A stretch of DNA of 64,000 nucleotides from Pseudonocardiales bacterium (GCA_023252195.1 JAHEXI010000005.1:213999-277998), one strand, 5' to 3'. Positions 40,485 to 50,847 are shown, counted from the stretch's first letter. Numbers and translations: made by a program. Notes: generated from the sequence alone by a model not told the origin.

Positions 40485-41588
40485 TCAGCTCGGGCCCGCG
40501 ACCCCGGCAGGCGTTCCTGGGTCAGCGGCAACCGGGCCGGTGCCTTGCGGACGGGCGGACACCTGTGGCAGCAGCACGGTCTGCAGTACCCGGGTGACGA
40601 TGTGTTCGACCGGCACACCATCGGCCAGTGCGTCGTAGGACAGCACCAGGCGGTGTCGTAGCACGTCAGCCGCTACGTCCACGACATCCTGCGGCAAGAC
40701 GTAGTCCCGCCCGCGGATCAACGCCAACGCTCGGGCTGCCGCGACGATCCCCAGGCTGGCCCGTGGGGAGGCGCCGTAGGCGACCCAGCCGGCCACGTCG
40801 GACAGGCCGTGTTCAGCTGGCGTCCGAGTGGCGAGGACCAATCGCACCACATAGTCGATCAGTGCGTGATGCACGAACACCTGTGCCGCGACCTCTTGCA
40901 GCCGGATCAGCTCCGCAGGGTCCAGCACCTGGCGCGGCTCGGGAGGATGCACACCCATCCGGTAGATGATCTCGCGCTCCTCCTCTACCGTGGGGTATTC
41001 CACCTGGATCTTGAACAGGAACCGGTCGCGTTGCGCTTCGGGAAGTGGGTAGACGCCCTCGTTCTCGATGGGGTTCTGAGTGGCCAGCACGAGGAACGGC
41101 GTGGGCATCGGGTAGGTGGTGCCGCCGATGGACACGTGCCGTTCGGCCATCACCTCCAGTAACGCCGACTGCACCTTGGCCGGAGCGCGGTTGATCTCAT
41201 CGGCGAGCACGAAGTTCGCCACTACCGGTCCCAGCTCAACGTCGAACTGCTCCCTGGCCTGCCGGTAGATCCGGGTGCCGAGGATGTCGGCGGGAACCAG
41301 GTCAGGAGTGAACTGGATGCGCGAGAACGAACCGCCCACTACCCGGGCGATGGTCTCTACAGCGAGGGTCTTGGCCACTCCCGGCACGCCCTCGAGTAGC
41401 AGGTGGCCCCGGGCCAGCAAGCCGACCAGCATGCGCTCGACCAAGCGATCTTGCCCTACGATCACCCGCTGGATCTCGAAGACCGTCCGCTCGATGAGCT
41501 GCGCGTCCCTGGCTGGGGTGGCTACTCGGCCGGGATGGGCAGACCGGCCGGACGCTGGCGGGGACTCCCCGCCATCGGCCTTACTCAC
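40485..41588 (-). CDS. moxR: MoxR family AAA+ ATPase (MoxR1-like)
   Basis: The 367-aa AAA+ ATPase has Walker A GVPGVAKT near residue 68, Walker B NFVLADEINRAPAKVQSAL (DE), sensor 1 LVLATQNPIENEGVYPLPEA with AQRDRFLF, and the C-terminal AAA lid (SDVAGWVAYGASPRASLGIV). MoxR ATPases act as chaperones for the VWA and DUF58 partners encoded next. The GTG at 41588 was chosen for its GAGGAGGAG ribosome binding site and position relative to the family start. Confidence 0.94.
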   Translation of the reverse strand: MSKADGGESPPASGRSAHPGRVATPARDAQLIERTVFEIQRVIVGQDRLVERMLVGLLARGHLLLEGVPGVAKTLAVETIARVVGGSFSRIQFTPDLVPADILGTRIYRQAREQFDVELGPVVANFVLADEINRAPAKVQSALLEVMAERHVSIGGTTYPMPTPFLVLATQNPIENEGVYPLPEAQRDRFLFKIQVEYPTVEEEREIIYRMGVHPPEPRQVLDPAELIRLQEVAAQVFVHHALIDYVVRLVLATRTPAEHGLSDVAGWVAYGASPRASLGIVAAARALALIRGRDYVLPQDVVDVAADVLRHRLVLSYDALADGVPVEHIVTRVLQTVLLPQVSARPQGTGPVAADPGTPAGVAGPS

Positions 41589-41725
41589 GGGCTCCTCCTC
41601 GCACGGGTCCGACTGGGACACCAATCTGGGGCACCAATCCAACTGGGGCGCAAATCCGACTGCAGCAGATCCACAGGGTCCAGCCAGACCCAACCGCCGC
41701 ACCGGTGTGGCGGCTGTGAAGATAG

Positions 41726-43057
41726 TCAGAGCACCCGGACGACGTAGGGCATGATACCGCTGTAGCGCACCGAGGTGACCCGGACCGCGGCTCCGGAATA
41801 TGGTGCCTCAATCATCTGTTCGCCGCCGATATAGAGCGCCACATGGTGGATGTCACCGTCGGTGCTCCAGAAAAGCATATCGCCCGGGCGTTTCTGGGCC
41901 AGCGGTATTTTGCGGCCCGTGTTGTACTGAAAGCCAGTGTAGTGCGGTAGCGATCCACCGAGCGCGTGCGAGAACGCGTAGATCATCAGGCCGGAGCAGT
42001 CGAAACCTACCTTGCGGTAGTCGCCGTAGGTGTCCGCGACGCCGCCGTCGCGAACGCCGACCGTGGGTCCGTCGGCGTTGCCGCCACCCCACGAATAGCG
42101 CACGCCGAGCTGAGCCATCGCCCGATTGATCACTGACTGGACAGAGCCGGTGGCAGACCGAGAGCTGCCGGTGACCGCGGAACTTCTTTCGGCGGCGGCT
42201 GCTGCCGCTGCTGCCGCGGCTGCCGCCGCAGCCTGTTCTCGATCGCGTTCCGCGCGCCACTCCTCGTAACGCTGCCGCTGCCCGCGCAGTCCCGCAACGG
42301 CGTTTTGCGCATCGTAAAGCTGCCGCTCAAGATCGGTCTTGTGGTTCTGCAGGGCGGTGGATTTTGCGGATTGCGCTGCCTCAGTATCAATGGCGACCCG
42401 GTAGGCGGTGTCCAGCGCCGTTTTGGCGTCAGTGGCAGCTTGCTTGGCGGCCTGAGCTGCTGCCAGGGCTGCCCGGGTCTGCGAGTCCTTGTTCGCGGCA
42501 TCGACGCGGGCTCGCCGCATGTTCTCCACCGCGTGCAGCTGAGCCCCTCCCACCGCGTCCAGCAGCTCGGCCCTGGCGAGCAGGTCCTTCGGACTGGTCG
42601 AGCCGAGGAAGGCCGACAGCGATCCGACGGTGTTGCCCTGACGAAAACTCGCGGCCGCGAACTGGTCGAGATCCTGATGCGCCACCGCGATCTGCGCCAC
42701 CGCGGCATCGGCTTCGGCGCGGGCGCTGTCTGCTGCGAGGTTCGCCGCGGCGGCGGCGTTGTCCGCAGCCTGCAGGTTGATCAGCGCCTTATTGGCCTGC
42801 TCGTGCCGGAGCTCCACCTGCGATTGACTTGCCACCAGGTCGGCGTCCGCCTGGGCGACCTGGTTGGCTAATTGACCTACCCGGGTCGCGGTCGCGTCGA
42901 CGTGGCCCTGACTGGATTTGAGATCGTCGTCGCTGGGATTGGGCGGAGGCGGCGGCAACGCTTGCCCTACGGCCGGATGTCCCACTAGCGCCAGCACCGT
43001 GAGTGTCACTGCGACAAACCCACGGCCGGCGAGGTGACGTCGAGTCCGGACGCTCAC
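41726..43057 (-). CDS. ripA: NlpC/P60 peptidoglycan endopeptidase (RipA-like)
   Basis: RipA cleaves the D-Glu-mDAP bond of cell wall stem peptides during septum splitting. The 443-aa protein has a signal peptide (TRRHLAGRGFVAVTLTVLAL then VGHPAVGQA), a long N-terminal coiled coil (about residues 45-280), a run of 14 alanines before residue 295, and a C-terminal NlpC/P60 domain: catalytic C354 in FDCSGLMIYAF and H404/H405 in DGDIHHVALYIGG. A single gene stands where M. tuberculosis has tandem ripA and ripB. It lies 137 bases upstream of moxR on the same strand. Confidence 0.93.
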   Translation of the reverse strand: MSVRTRRHLAGRGFVAVTLTVLALVGHPAVGQALPPPPPNPSDDDLKSSQGHVDATATRVGQLANQVAQADADLVASQSQVELRHEQANKALINLQAADNAAAAANLAADSARAEADAAVAQIAVAHQDLDQFAAASFRQGNTVGSLSAFLGSTSPKDLLARAELLDAVGGAQLHAVENMRRARVDAANKDSQTRAALAAAQAAKQAATDAKTALDTAYRVAIDTEAAQSAKSTALQNHKTDLERQLYDAQNAVAGLRGQRQRYEEWRAERDREQAAAAAAAAAAAAAAERSSAVTGSSRSATGSVQSVINRAMAQLGVRYSWGGGNADGPTVGVRDGGVADTYGDYRKVGFDCSGLMIYAFSHALGGSLPHYTGFQYNTGRKIPLAQKRPGDMLFWSTDGDIHHVALYIGGEQMIEAPYSGAAVRVTSVRYSGIMPYVVRVL

Positions 43058-43223
43058 ACCTCACTCCTCCCCCGGTGCCCTCGGCAGGCGCCAGTCCTCC
43101 CTGACGCGAGCAGATTTCGTCAAGTAGGCATGCGGATGCACTCTGTCACGACCACCTCATAAACACCAACAAGCCCATAGGTAACTTAGACAACATCAAC
43201 CACATGGGCTACATGCGGAGGGG

Positions 43224-43242
43224 CCGTCACAGTAGGTGACGG
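43224..43242 (-). terminator. Hairpin behind the acyl-CoA synthetase gene
   Basis: CCGTCAC-agtag-GTGACGG forms a perfect 7-bp stem 28 bases past the leftward synthetase stop and about 170 bases before ripA. There is no T-run, as is common for actinobacterial terminators. The rest of the 213-base gap (to 43058) is unusually AT-rich around 43141-43200 and should hold the ripA promoter. I could not recognise a c-di-AMP riboswitch there. Confidence 0.45.
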
Positions 43243-43270
43243 GAGGGTCGATGGTGGGCCGGGGCCAGAG

Positions 43271-44809
43271 TCAGTTCACCTGGCGCTCCCGGCCCTCCCA
43301 ATACTCCTGGCGCAGCTTGAACTTCTGGATCTTGCCGGTGGCGGTACGCGGAATGGCCTCGCGAAACTCCACCGACGTCGGTGCCTTAAAGCCAGCCAGC
43401 CGTTCCTTGCAGTAGGCGATCAGCTCCTGTTCGGTAACCTGCTGCCCCGCGGCGACGACGACCAGCGCTTTGACGGTCTCACCCCAGCGCTCCGACGGAG
43501 CGCCGATCACCGCGACCTCGGCCACTGCCGGGTGACTGAACAGGCAGTCCTCCACCTCGATGGAAGAGACGTTCTCACCGCCGGTGATGATCACGTCCTT
43601 TTTCCGGTCGATGATGGACAAGTAGCCCTGGTCATCCACCAGCCCGCCATCGCCGGTGTGAAACCAGCCGTCCACGAGCACTTCGCTGCTGGCCTGCGGG
43701 CTGTCCCAGTAGCCGGCCATCACGACATTGGAGCGGGCCAAGACCTCTCCGGACTCGGAGGTACGCAATTGCACGCCCAGCGCAGGGGCACCGGCCCGGG
43801 ACAGCCGGCGGGCGCGATCAGCGGCGGGCAGCTCATCGTCGGCGGGTCCGCTGCGGTTGAAGGTCAGCAATGGCGCAGTCTCAGACAGCCCGTAGAGCTG
43901 CATGAACTCCCAACCGAGTTCCTCGCCGACCCGTTGGATCAGCCTGGTGGGCGGTGGCGCACCCGCGCAGACCAGCCGCACCCGCCCTCGTCCCGGAATC
44001 TCGCCATCCCAGCTCGCAGCGGCGTCGAGCACTGCGTTCCACACCGCGGGAGCGCCACACATCAGCGTCACGTTGTGCTGGTCGATCCGTCGCAGGATTT
44101 CGGCGCCATCTATCCTGCGTTGCACGACCTGCTTGGTTCCCAACCCGACGAGGCCGAAGGGCATGCCCCAGCCGTTGCAATGGAACATCGGCAAGGTATG
44201 CAGGTAGACGTCACGTTCCCAGACACGGGTGTGCATGGCGAAGGTGACCGCGTTGATCCAGATGTTGCGATGGGTCAGCTGCACTCCCTTGGGCCGCGCG
44301 GTGGTGCCCGAGGTGTAGTTGATCGTCGCCGTGGCGTCCTCGTCAGGCTCGGCCCAAGGGTGCGGCTCGGTGTCGAAGCGCATCAGCTGCTCGTCGGTCT
44401 CGGTGCCGAGTACGAACCGGTGCGGCGCGGTCACCGCCTTGAGGGCATCGTCGAGTTCCGGGTCTACCAACAGCACCGACGAGCCGCTGTGCGAAACGAT
44501 GTAGTCGACCTCTTCGGCGCGCAGTCGGAAGTTCACCGGCACGCAGATGCGGCCGCTGGCCGGGACCGCGTGCAGTAGCTCGAGCATCCGAGTCGAGTTG
44601 TGGCTGACCACCGCCACCCGCTGCCCTGGACCCACCCCGAGCGCGTCCAGGCCGGCCTGCCAGGCGCGGACCCTGCTGCCCAGCTCCTGAAAGGTCGACG
44701 TGGGCACCGGTGACGCTGGTTGATCGGGATCGTCGATCACCGCGATCGACTGCGCGAACGCCGTCTCGCCGCGGGCCAGGAAGTCGGCGACGGTCAAAGG
44801 CACCCGCAT
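43271..44809 (-). CDS. Acyl-CoA synthetase (FadD-like, AMP-forming)
   Basis: The 512-aa adenylating enzyme has the P-loop TINYTSGTTARPKGVQLTH near residue 165, the A5 motif QLYGLSETAPLLTFN near 300, WFHTGDGGLVDDQGYLSIID near 385 (A7/A8), RKKDVIITGGENVSSIEVED and the C-terminal catalytic Lys in RTATGKIQKFKL. The best fit is a medium/long-chain or unusual acyl-CoA ligase. The substrate cannot be read from the sequence. In the compared M. tuberculosis order no fadD separates ripA from acn, so this gene is an addition to the block. The ATG at 44809 begins at the family start (MRVPLTVADFLARGE). Confidence 0.9.
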   Translation of the reverse strand: MRVPLTVADFLARGETAFAQSIAVIDDPDQPASPVPTSTFQELGSRVRAWQAGLDALGVGPGQRVAVVSHNSTRMLELLHAVPASGRICVPVNFRLRAEEVDYIVSHSGSSVLLVDPELDDALKAVTAPHRFVLGTETDEQLMRFDTEPHPWAEPDEDATATINYTSGTTARPKGVQLTHRNIWINAVTFAMHTRVWERDVYLHTLPMFHCNGWGMPFGLVGLGTKQVVQRRIDGAEILRRIDQHNVTLMCGAPAVWNAVLDAAASWDGEIPGRGRVRLVCAGAPPPTRLIQRVGEELGWEFMQLYGLSETAPLLTFNRSGPADDELPAADRARRLSRAGAPALGVQLRTSESGEVLARSNVVMAGYWDSPQASSEVLVDGWFHTGDGGLVDDQGYLSIIDRKKDVIITGGENVSSIEVEDCLFSHPAVAEVAVIGAPSERWGETVKALVVVAAGQQVTEQELIAYCKERLAGFKAPTSVEFREAIPRTATGKIQKFKLRQEYWEGRERQVN

Positions 44810-44987
44810 GGTTGCCACCTCCGGGGTGTTCTCGTTACGCAAGAGACCCAGCGTATGACGTATCACCATGGTGATTCGTGCGCATCACCTGATCGTTAAG
44901 ACCGCGCCCACTGATCACGCCGGCGGATGCCCAGACGTAGAGTCACAGTGGAGGGCGTCGGCCTAGCCCTCCCCCGAGGAGGTGTCA

Positions 44988-47828
44988 GTGACCCACGCAG
45001 CAGCCAGCGCCGACAGCTTCGGCACCCGCGGCACCCTGTCCGTCGGATCCGCCCGCTACGAGGTGTTCCGGTTGGCCGAGCTGGACCGGCGCCTTGGCAC
45101 CCAGTGGCGCGCCCTGCCGTACAGCTTGAAGGTACTGCTGGAGAACCTGCTGCGCTGGGAATCAGGCACCGTCGGTGCACATGTCACGGCTGAACACATC
45201 GCGGCGCTTGTGGGTTGGGACGCGCAGGCGCAGTCGTCCACTGAGATCCAGTTCACTCCGGCTCGGGTCATTATGCAGGATTTCACTGGGGTGCCCTGTC
45301 TGGTCGATCTGGCCACGATGCGCGAGGCGGTGACTGCTCTGGGCGGTGATCCGCACGCGGTCAATCCGCTGGCGCCGGCTGAGCTGGTCATCGATCACTC
45401 CGTGATCGCCGATGTGTTCGGCCGTCGCGATGCTTTCGAGCGCAATGTCGACTTGGAGTACCAGCGAAACTGGGAGCGCTACCAGTTCCTGCGCTGGGGT
45501 CAGGGTGCATTCGACGAGTTGAAGGTAGTCCCGCCGGGGACTGGAATCGTGCACCAAGTCAACATCGAGCATCTGGCCCGAACCGTGATGATCCGCAACG
45601 GCCAGGCATATCCGGACACCGTGGTGGGTACCGACAGCCACACCACGATGGTCAACGGGCTCGGCGTGCTGGGATGGGGCGTGGGCGGCATCGAGGCCGA
45701 GGCGGCGATGCTAGGCCAGCCGGTCTCGATGCTCATCCCGCAGGTGATCGGCTGCAAGCTCACCGGCTCCATCCCGCCGGGGGCAACCGCCACCGATGTC
45801 GTACTCACCCTGACCGAGATGTTTCGCAGGCACGGCGTGGTCGGCAAGTTCGTGGAGTTCTACGGCGAGGGCGTGGCTGCGGTGCCGCTGGCCAACCGCG
45901 CCACCATCGGCAACATGAGCCCCGAGTTCGGTTCCACCTGCGCAATCTTCCCGATCGACCAGGAGACGCTGCGCTACCTGGCGCTGACCGGTCGCCCCGC
46001 CGAGCAGCTCTCCTTGGTCGAGGCCTATGCCAAGGAGCAGGACCTCTGGCACGACCCGCACCGCGAAGCCACCTACTCCGAGTATCTCGAGCTGGACTTG
46101 TCCACGGTGGTCCCGTCCATCGCCGGACCCAAGCGCCCGCAGGATCGGATCTCGCTGTCCGACGCGAAGTCGGCATTCCGGCAGGCGCTGGCCGGTTACG
46201 CCTGCGCCGCGGAGTCCACGGTGGACCAGGCCGGCGTTGACTCCTTCCCGGCCAGCGACGCTCCCGCGGTGAGCAGCGGCAACGGTGCCGGTGCGCGGTG
46301 TCCGACGATCTCGGCTGCGGCTGCGGCGCAGGGCCGCCCCAGCTCCCCGACGCCAGTGCGGCCCGCCGAGGGCGCTGGCTACGAGATCGACCACGGTGCA
46401 GTGGTGATCGCTTCGATCACCTCGTGTACCAACACGTCCAACCCATCGGTGATGATCGGAGCAGCGCTGCTGGCCCGCAACGCCGTCGAACGGGGTCTGA
46501 CCGTCAAGCCATGGGTGAAGACGTCGATGGCGCCGGGCTCGCAGGTAGTCACGGACTACTACGAGAAGGCCGGTCTGTGGCCGTACCTGGAAAAGCTTGG
46601 GTACTACCTGGTCGGCTACGGCTGCACCACCTGTATCGGCAACTCGGGTCCGCTGCTCGAAGAGGTCTCCCAAGCCGTCCATGACGCCGACCTCGCGGTG
46701 GTCAGTGTGCTGTCCGGTAACCGCAACTTCGAGGGCCGGATCAATCCGGACGTCTCGATGAACTATCTCGCCTCACCGCCCTTGGTGATCGCCTATGCGC
46801 TGGCTGGAACGATGGATATAGACTTCGCCAGCGACCCGCTGGGGCACGACCGCGACGGCCAACCGGTCTATCTCACGGATATCTGGCCGAGGCCGGAAGA
46901 AATCCAGAAGGTGATCGAGTCCACGATCAGCCAGGAGATGTTCGCCAAGGACTACGCCGACGTCTTCGCCGGCGATGCTCGCTGGCAGTCACTCCCCACG
47001 CCGGAGGGCGAGACCTTCACCTGGGATCCGGAGTCGACCTACGTGCGCAAGCCCCCGTATTTCGAGGGAATGACCGCCCAAGCGCTGCCGGTGCGAGACA
47101 TTTCGGCAGCGCGGGTGTTAGTGCTGCTCGGGGACTCGGTGACCACTGACCACATCTCACCCGCCGGGACCATCACGGCGGATTCCCCGGCCGGTCGCTA
47201 CCTCGCCGAGCGAGGTGTGGAACGTAAGAACTTCAACTCGTATGGATCCCGCCGCGGCAATCACGAGGTGATGATCCGAGGTACCTTCGCCAACATTCGG
47301 CTGCGCAACCTGCTGCTCAACAACATCAGCGGCGGCTACACCCGCGACTTCACTACGAAATCCGAAGGTGAGCAGCCGGTCTCCATTTACGACGCGGCTC
47401 AACATTACGCTGCCCACGGGATCCCGTTGCTGATCGTCGGGGGCAAGGAATACGGCTCGGGTTCCTCGCGGGACTGGGCGGCAAAGGGCACCCGACTGCT
47501 CGGCGTGCAGGCGGTGCTGGCCGAATCCTTCGAGCGCATCCACCGCTCCAACCTGATCGGAATGGGCGTGCTGCCGTTGCAGTTCCCGGCTGGCGAATCG
47601 GTTTCGTCGCTGGGCCTCGACGGTACCGAAACCTTCGACATCTCCGGTGTCACCGCCCTGAACAACGGCTCCATCCCAGCAACGGTGCGCATCAAAGCCA
47701 CCCGCGAAGATGCCGATCCGATTGATTTCGACGCTGTACTGCGCATCGACACCCCCGGTGAAGCCGAGTACTATCGCAACGGCGGCATTTTGCAATACGT
47801 ATTACGCGATATGGCCCGCCGCGGCTAG
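44988..47828 (+). CDS. acnA: Aconitate hydratase A
   Basis: Aconitase converts citrate to isocitrate in the TCA cycle; actinobacterial forms can also bind RNA when iron is low. The 946-aa protein has cluster ligands in [19 protein letters not shown] near residue 480 and [14 protein letters not shown] near 545, substrate-binding [18 protein letters not shown] and [20 protein letters not shown], and [20 protein letters not shown] in the swivelling domain. An internal insert near residue 415-465 ([20 protein letters not shown]) is low-complexity. The GTG at 44988 follows AGGAGG (44977-44982) by 5 bases. It is divergent from the synthetase gene. Confidence 0.95.
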   Translation: MTHAAASADSFGTRGTLSVGSARYEVFRLAELDRRLGTQWRALPYSLKVLLENLLRWESGTVGAHVTAEHIAALVGWDAQAQSSTEIQFTPARVIMQDFTGVPCLVDLATMREAVTALGGDPHAVNPLAPAELVIDHSVIADVFGRRDAFERNVDLEYQRNWERYQFLRWGQGAFDELKVVPPGTGIVHQVNIEHLARTVMIRNGQAYPDTVVGTDSHTTMVNGLGVLGWGVGGIEAEAAMLGQPVSMLIPQVIGCKLTGSIPPGATATDVVLTLTEMFRRHGVVGKFVEFYGEGVAAVPLANRATIGNMSPEFGSTCAIFPIDQETLRYLALTGRPAEQLSLVEAYAKEQDLWHDPHREATYSEYLELDLSTVVPSIAGPKRPQDRISLSDAKSAFRQALAGYACAAESTVDQAGVDSFPASDAPAVSSGNGAGARCPTISAAAAAQGRPSSPTPVRPAEGAGYEIDHGAVVIASITSCTNTSNPSVMIGAALLARNAVERGLTVKPWVKTSMAPGSQVVTDYYEKAGLWPYLEKLGYYLVGYGCTTCIGNSGPLLEEVSQAVHDADLAVVSVLSGNRNFEGRINPDVSMNYLASPPLVIAYALAGTMDIDFASDPLGHDRDGQPVYLTDIWPRPEEIQKVIESTISQEMFAKDYADVFAGDARWQSLPTPEGETFTWDPESTYVRKPPYFEGMTAQALPVRDISAARVLVLLGDSVTTDHISPAGTITADSPAGRYLAERGVERKNFNSYGSRRGNHEVMIRGTFANIRLRNLLLNNISGGYTRDFTTKSEGEQPVSIYDAAQHYAAHGIPLLIVGGKEYGSGSSRDWAAKGTRLLGVQAVLAESFERIHRSNLIGMGVLPLQFPAGESVSSLGLDGTETFDISGVTALNNGSIPATVRIKATREDADPIDFDAVLRIDTPGEAEYYRNGGILQYVLRDMARRG

Positions 47829-47839
47829 CCGGTGGACCA

Positions 47840-48079
47840 TCATCCCTTGCCAGGCTGGTAGCTGCCCGGTACTGATCGAGCTGCGATGGCCAACCGGTTC
47901 CAGGTGTTGATGACAGCGGCGGCCCAGACGATCTGACCGACCTCTTTCTCATCGAACACGCGGCGAGCCTGCTCGTACACGTCGTCTGATACGTGGCCGC
48001 CGGTGATAAGCGTGATCGCCTCGGTCAGCGCCAGCGCTCTAGCCTGTAAGTACGTGAAGCGGGTCACGCGTACGACCAC
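47840..48079 (-). pseudogene. C-terminal fragment of a carboxymuconolactone decarboxylase/AhpD-like gene
   Basis: The 79-codon frame matches only the second half of AhpD-like CMD proteins: RALALTEAITLITGGHVSDD, VYEQARRVFDEKEVGQIVWA and AVINTWNRLAIAARSVPG. The CxxC-bearing N-terminal half is missing, and the codons before ARALAL are unrelated. It is either a dead remnant or a short antioxidant-like protein of new start. Its stop lies 11 bases from the acn stop. Confidence 0.7.
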
Positions 48080-48138
48080 CCGTCGGTGGGCATCCCTGGA
48101 GCAGAAGTGTTGGCGTCGACGGGAAGCTGAGGTCAGGT

Positions 48139-49155
48139 ATGACTCATCGTCAGGTTGTGGTGATCACCGGGGCGAGCGCCGGGATCGCCCGCGCTACCGC
48201 GCGGCAGTTCGGCGCCCGAGGAGCGCAGGTGGCGCTGTTGGCCCGCGGGCAGGCAGGGCTGGACGGCGCGGCCAAGGATGTGGAGAACGCCGGCGGCAGT
48301 GCTTTGGCCATCCCCACCGACGTCGCGGACTACGACCAGGTCGATGCCGCCGCCACCCAGGTCGAGGACACCTTCGGGCCGATCGATGTGTGGATCAATG
48401 TGGCGTTCACCTCGGTTTTCGCCCCGTTCCACGAGATCGGTCCCGAGGAGTTCCGCCGGGTCACCGAAGTCAGTTATCTGGGCTTCGTCTACGGCACCAT
48501 GGTTGCGCTGGCCCGGATGCGGCCGCGCGACCAGGGCACCATCGTTCAGGTGGGCTCCGCGCTCGGGGAACGCAGCATCCCGCTGCAGTCTGCTTACTGC
48601 GGCGCGAAGCACGCTATCAACGGGTTCACCGAGTCGCTGCGAACCGAGCTGATGCACGACGGCAGCAACATCGCGATCACGGTGGTGCAGATGCCAGCGG
48701 TCAACACCCCGCAGTTCTCTTGGGTGCTCTCCCGCCTACCGAACCACCCGCAGCCGGTGCCACCGATATACCAGCCCGAGGTGGCCGCGCGTGGCGTGGT
48801 GTTCGCGGCCGACCACCCGCGACGCAAGCAGTACTGGGTGGGTGCGAGCACCGTGGGCACCCTGCTCGGCCAGAAGATCGCCCCAGCGCTGCTGGACCGC
48901 TATCTGGCCAAGACCGGCTACCAGTCACAGCAGACCGGGGAGAAGGTCGGCCCGGACCGACCCCACAACCTGTGGGAACCCGTCGACGGCAAAGACGGGC
49001 ACGACCACGGCGCGCACGGGGTGTTCAACTCCCAGGCCCATGGGTACTGCGTGCAGCTGTGGTTCTCACACCATGCCCGGCTGGCCTCGAGCCTGCTGGC
49101 AGGAGCTGGGATGGCGGGACTGGCCACCGCGATCGCCTGCGGCTACCGCCGCTGA
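48139..49155 (+). CDS. SDR family oxidoreductase with C-terminal extension
   Basis: The 338-aa protein has SDR motifs VVVITGASAGIARATARQFG near residue 5, IDVWINVAFTSVFAPFHEIG (with VAF in place of the usual NAG), VQVGSALGERSIPLQSAYCG and YCGAKHAINGFTESL with the catalytic Tyr and Lys. About 90 residues follow the Rossmann core, including DGKDGHDHGAHGVFNSQAHG, a histidine-rich stretch, and a hydrophobic C-terminal helix (LLAGAGMAGLATAIACG). This long SDR form is common in actinobacteria with unknown substrate. The last 131 bases overlap the end of the ABC permease gene on the other strand. Confidence 0.88.
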   Translation: MTHRQVVVITGASAGIARATARQFGARGAQVALLARGQAGLDGAAKDVENAGGSALAIPTDVADYDQVDAAATQVEDTFGPIDVWINVAFTSVFAPFHEIGPEEFRRVTEVSYLGFVYGTMVALARMRPRDQGTIVQVGSALGERSIPLQSAYCGAKHAINGFTESLRTELMHDGSNIAITVVQMPAVNTPQFSWVLSRLPNHPQPVPPIYQPEVAARGVVFAADHPRRKQYWVGASTVGTLLGQKIAPALLDRYLAKTGYQSQQTGEKVGPDRPHNLWEPVDGKDGHDHGAHGVFNSQAHGYCVQLWFSHHARLASSLLAGAGMAGLATAIACGYRR

Positions 49156-49942
49156 GCAGCACAAGGGCATAGCCGCCGGTGGCCACGGCGAGGATGGCGA
49201 AACTCGGTGGCAGCGCCGGGACGGTGTAGCTGAGTGCGAGACCTGCCCACATCTCCCCTACCGCAAGACCGGCGGAGATGAGCAGTGCGGAGTACGGCCG
49301 AGTGGTGAGGCGTTGAGCGGTCCCGGCGGGTGCGGCGAGCAGGCCGAGCAGCAGCAGTGCACCGACGGCTTGGCTCGCCTCGGCGGCGGCGGCGCCGACC
49401 AAGACGAGAAAGACATAGCCGAGCATGCGGACCGGAATACCTCGGGCGGCGGCAACGGCGTTGTCGATGCTGGCGAACAGCAGCGGCCGGGCAATGGTGA
49501 CCATGCCAGCGGCGATGAGGGCGGCGACGACGACCGCGGTGACCGCCTCGGAGCGGTTCAAGCCGAAGATCGAGCCGAACAGGACGTTGACGCCGGCATT
49601 GCCGTCGCCGGCGCTGTTGTTGGTGGTGTACATGGTCAGGAAGAACACGCCAAGCCCGAGGACCCAGGCGAACACATTGCCGATCACGACGTCGTCAGCC
49701 CGGCCCCGTCCGCCGAGGGCGCCGAGGGCGACGCCCACGCCAATGGTCGCCGCGAACAGCCCGAACCGCTCGTCGATGCCCAAAGCCAGCGCCGCCAGGG
49801 CACCCGTGAACGCCACATGGCTCAGCGCGTCGCCGGTGAAGACCTGGGTCCGCAGCACCATGAAGTAGCCGACCAGTCCGGCGGCCGCGGCGATGGCGGT
49901 GCCCGCGAGCAGGGCGTTGACCAGGAATGACGGCCAGATCAT
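49025..49942 (-). CDS. Metal ABC transporter permease (ABC-3 family), second copy
   Basis: The 305-aa protein has about eight TM segments and ABC-3 family features: FMVLRTQVFTGDALSHVAFT near residue 28, GNVFAWVLGLGVFFLT, and VGALLLLGLLAAPAGTAQRL near 215. It pairs with the preceding permease, ATPase and binding protein to form a zinc or manganese importer. The last ~35 residues (RRRSRWPVPP...) are Arg/Ser/Pro-rich and lie opposite the SDR gene, so the functional end may be near 49140. The start overlaps the other permease by four bases. Confidence 0.88.
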   Translation of the reverse strand: MIWPSFLVNALLAGTAIAAAAGLVGYFMVLRTQVFTGDALSHVAFTGALAALALGIDERFGLFAATIGVGVALGALGGRGRADDVVIGNVFAWVLGLGVFFLTMYTTNNSAGDGNAGVNVLFGSIFGLNRSEAVTAVVVAALIAAGMVTIARPLLFASIDNAVAAARGIPVRMLGYVFLVLVGAAAAEASQAVGALLLLGLLAAPAGTAQRLTTRPYSALLISAGLAVGEMWAGLALSYTVPALPPSFAILAVATGGYALVLLSGGSRRRSRWPVPPSQLLPAGSRPAGHGVRTTAARSTHGPGS

Positions 49943-50847
49943 CGCGCGATCCCGATTGGCATGGGGCTCGTCTCGGTGCTTGCGGCCCGCCACCGGGGCC
50001 GCGTATGGCGGACTGCCTGGGCGGCAACGAAGCCGGCGAAGGCGAAGCTGGTCACGAAGAACCCGACCGGAAATGGGGTGTAGTAGGCCACGCTCAGGCC
50101 GAGCCACGTGACGGCCAGCCCGATGGTGGCTGTCAGAGCCAGGGCGCGGCCGGGTCGAGCGGTCAACGCCTGCGCGGTCGCAGCTGGCATCACCAGCAGG
50201 GCGAACACCAGTAGGGTCCCGGTGATCTGGCTGGCTTCGGCCGTCGCGGCACCGAGGAGCACCAGAAATGCCACCGACAGTGCACGCACCGGGACGTTGC
50301 GGGCAGTCGCCACGTCGGGATCGATCGAGGCGAAGGCCAGCGGGCGCCCGATCACTGCCAGGGCGGCAAGCGACAACGCGGCGACGATTCCCAGGAGACT
50401 CACCTGGCCGGCGCTGATGCCCAGGAAGTTGCCGAACAGCAGCGAATTGATGCCGTTGAGGAATCCCTTGTAGAGAGCGACGAGCAGAAACCCGCACGCT
50501 AAGGCGAAAGCCTGGACGGTTCCGGTGACCGCCGACTCCTCGGAGTAGCCACCAGGTCCGGCGCGCGGCAACGCTGCGATGACCAGGGCGCCGGCCAGGC
50601 AGAACGCGAAGTAGCCGTAGCTGGCAGAGACACCGATCAGGACCGCGCCGGCTGCGCCAGGAAAACCGATCAGCGACAGGGTGTGGCCGGCGAAGCTCTG
50701 CCGACGCAACACCATGAACCAGCCCATCACCCCGGCCAGCACCGCGACGATGGTGCCGGCGCGAAAGGCGTTGACCATGAACGGGAACGACCACATCTGC
50801 TGCAGATCGATGATCGGGTTCCAGCTCGGACCCGCGGCGAGGATCAC
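49939..50847 (-). CDS. Metal ABC transporter permease (ABC-3 family), first copy
   Basis: The 302-aa membrane protein has about eight TM segments and ABC-3 motifs: GWFMVLRRQSFAGHTLSLIG near residue 50, SLLFGNFLGISAGQVSLLGI, and ITGTLLVFALLVMPAATAQA. With two permease genes in one operon the transporter probably uses a heterodimeric channel, as in MntABCD/TroABCD systems. It starts at a GTG overlapping the ATPase stop by four bases. Confidence 0.9.
   Translation of the reverse strand: MILAAGPSWNPIIDLQQMWSFPFMVNAFRAGTIVAVLAGVMGWFMVLRRQSFAGHTLSLIGFPGAAGAVLIGVSASYGYFAFCLAGALVIAALPRAGPGGYSEESAVTGTVQAFALACGFLLVALYKGFLNGINSLLFGNFLGISAGQVSLLGIVAALSLAALAVIGRPLAFASIDPDVATARNVPVRALSVAFLVLLGAATAEASQITGTLLVFALLVMPAATAQALTARPGRALALTATIGLAVTWLGLSVAYYTPFPVGFFVTSFAFAGFVAAQAVRHTRPRWRAASTETSPMPIGIAR

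Noticed and set aside
43058-43223. Possible c-di-AMP (ydaO) riboswitch upstream of ripA
   Set aside because: Such switches precede many actinobacterial cell wall hydrolase genes, but I could not find the conserved core elements in this leader.
49025-49155. Frameshift or fusion between the SDR and the ABC permease
   Set aside because: The genes lie on opposite strands and merely overlap at their ends; both keep complete domains.
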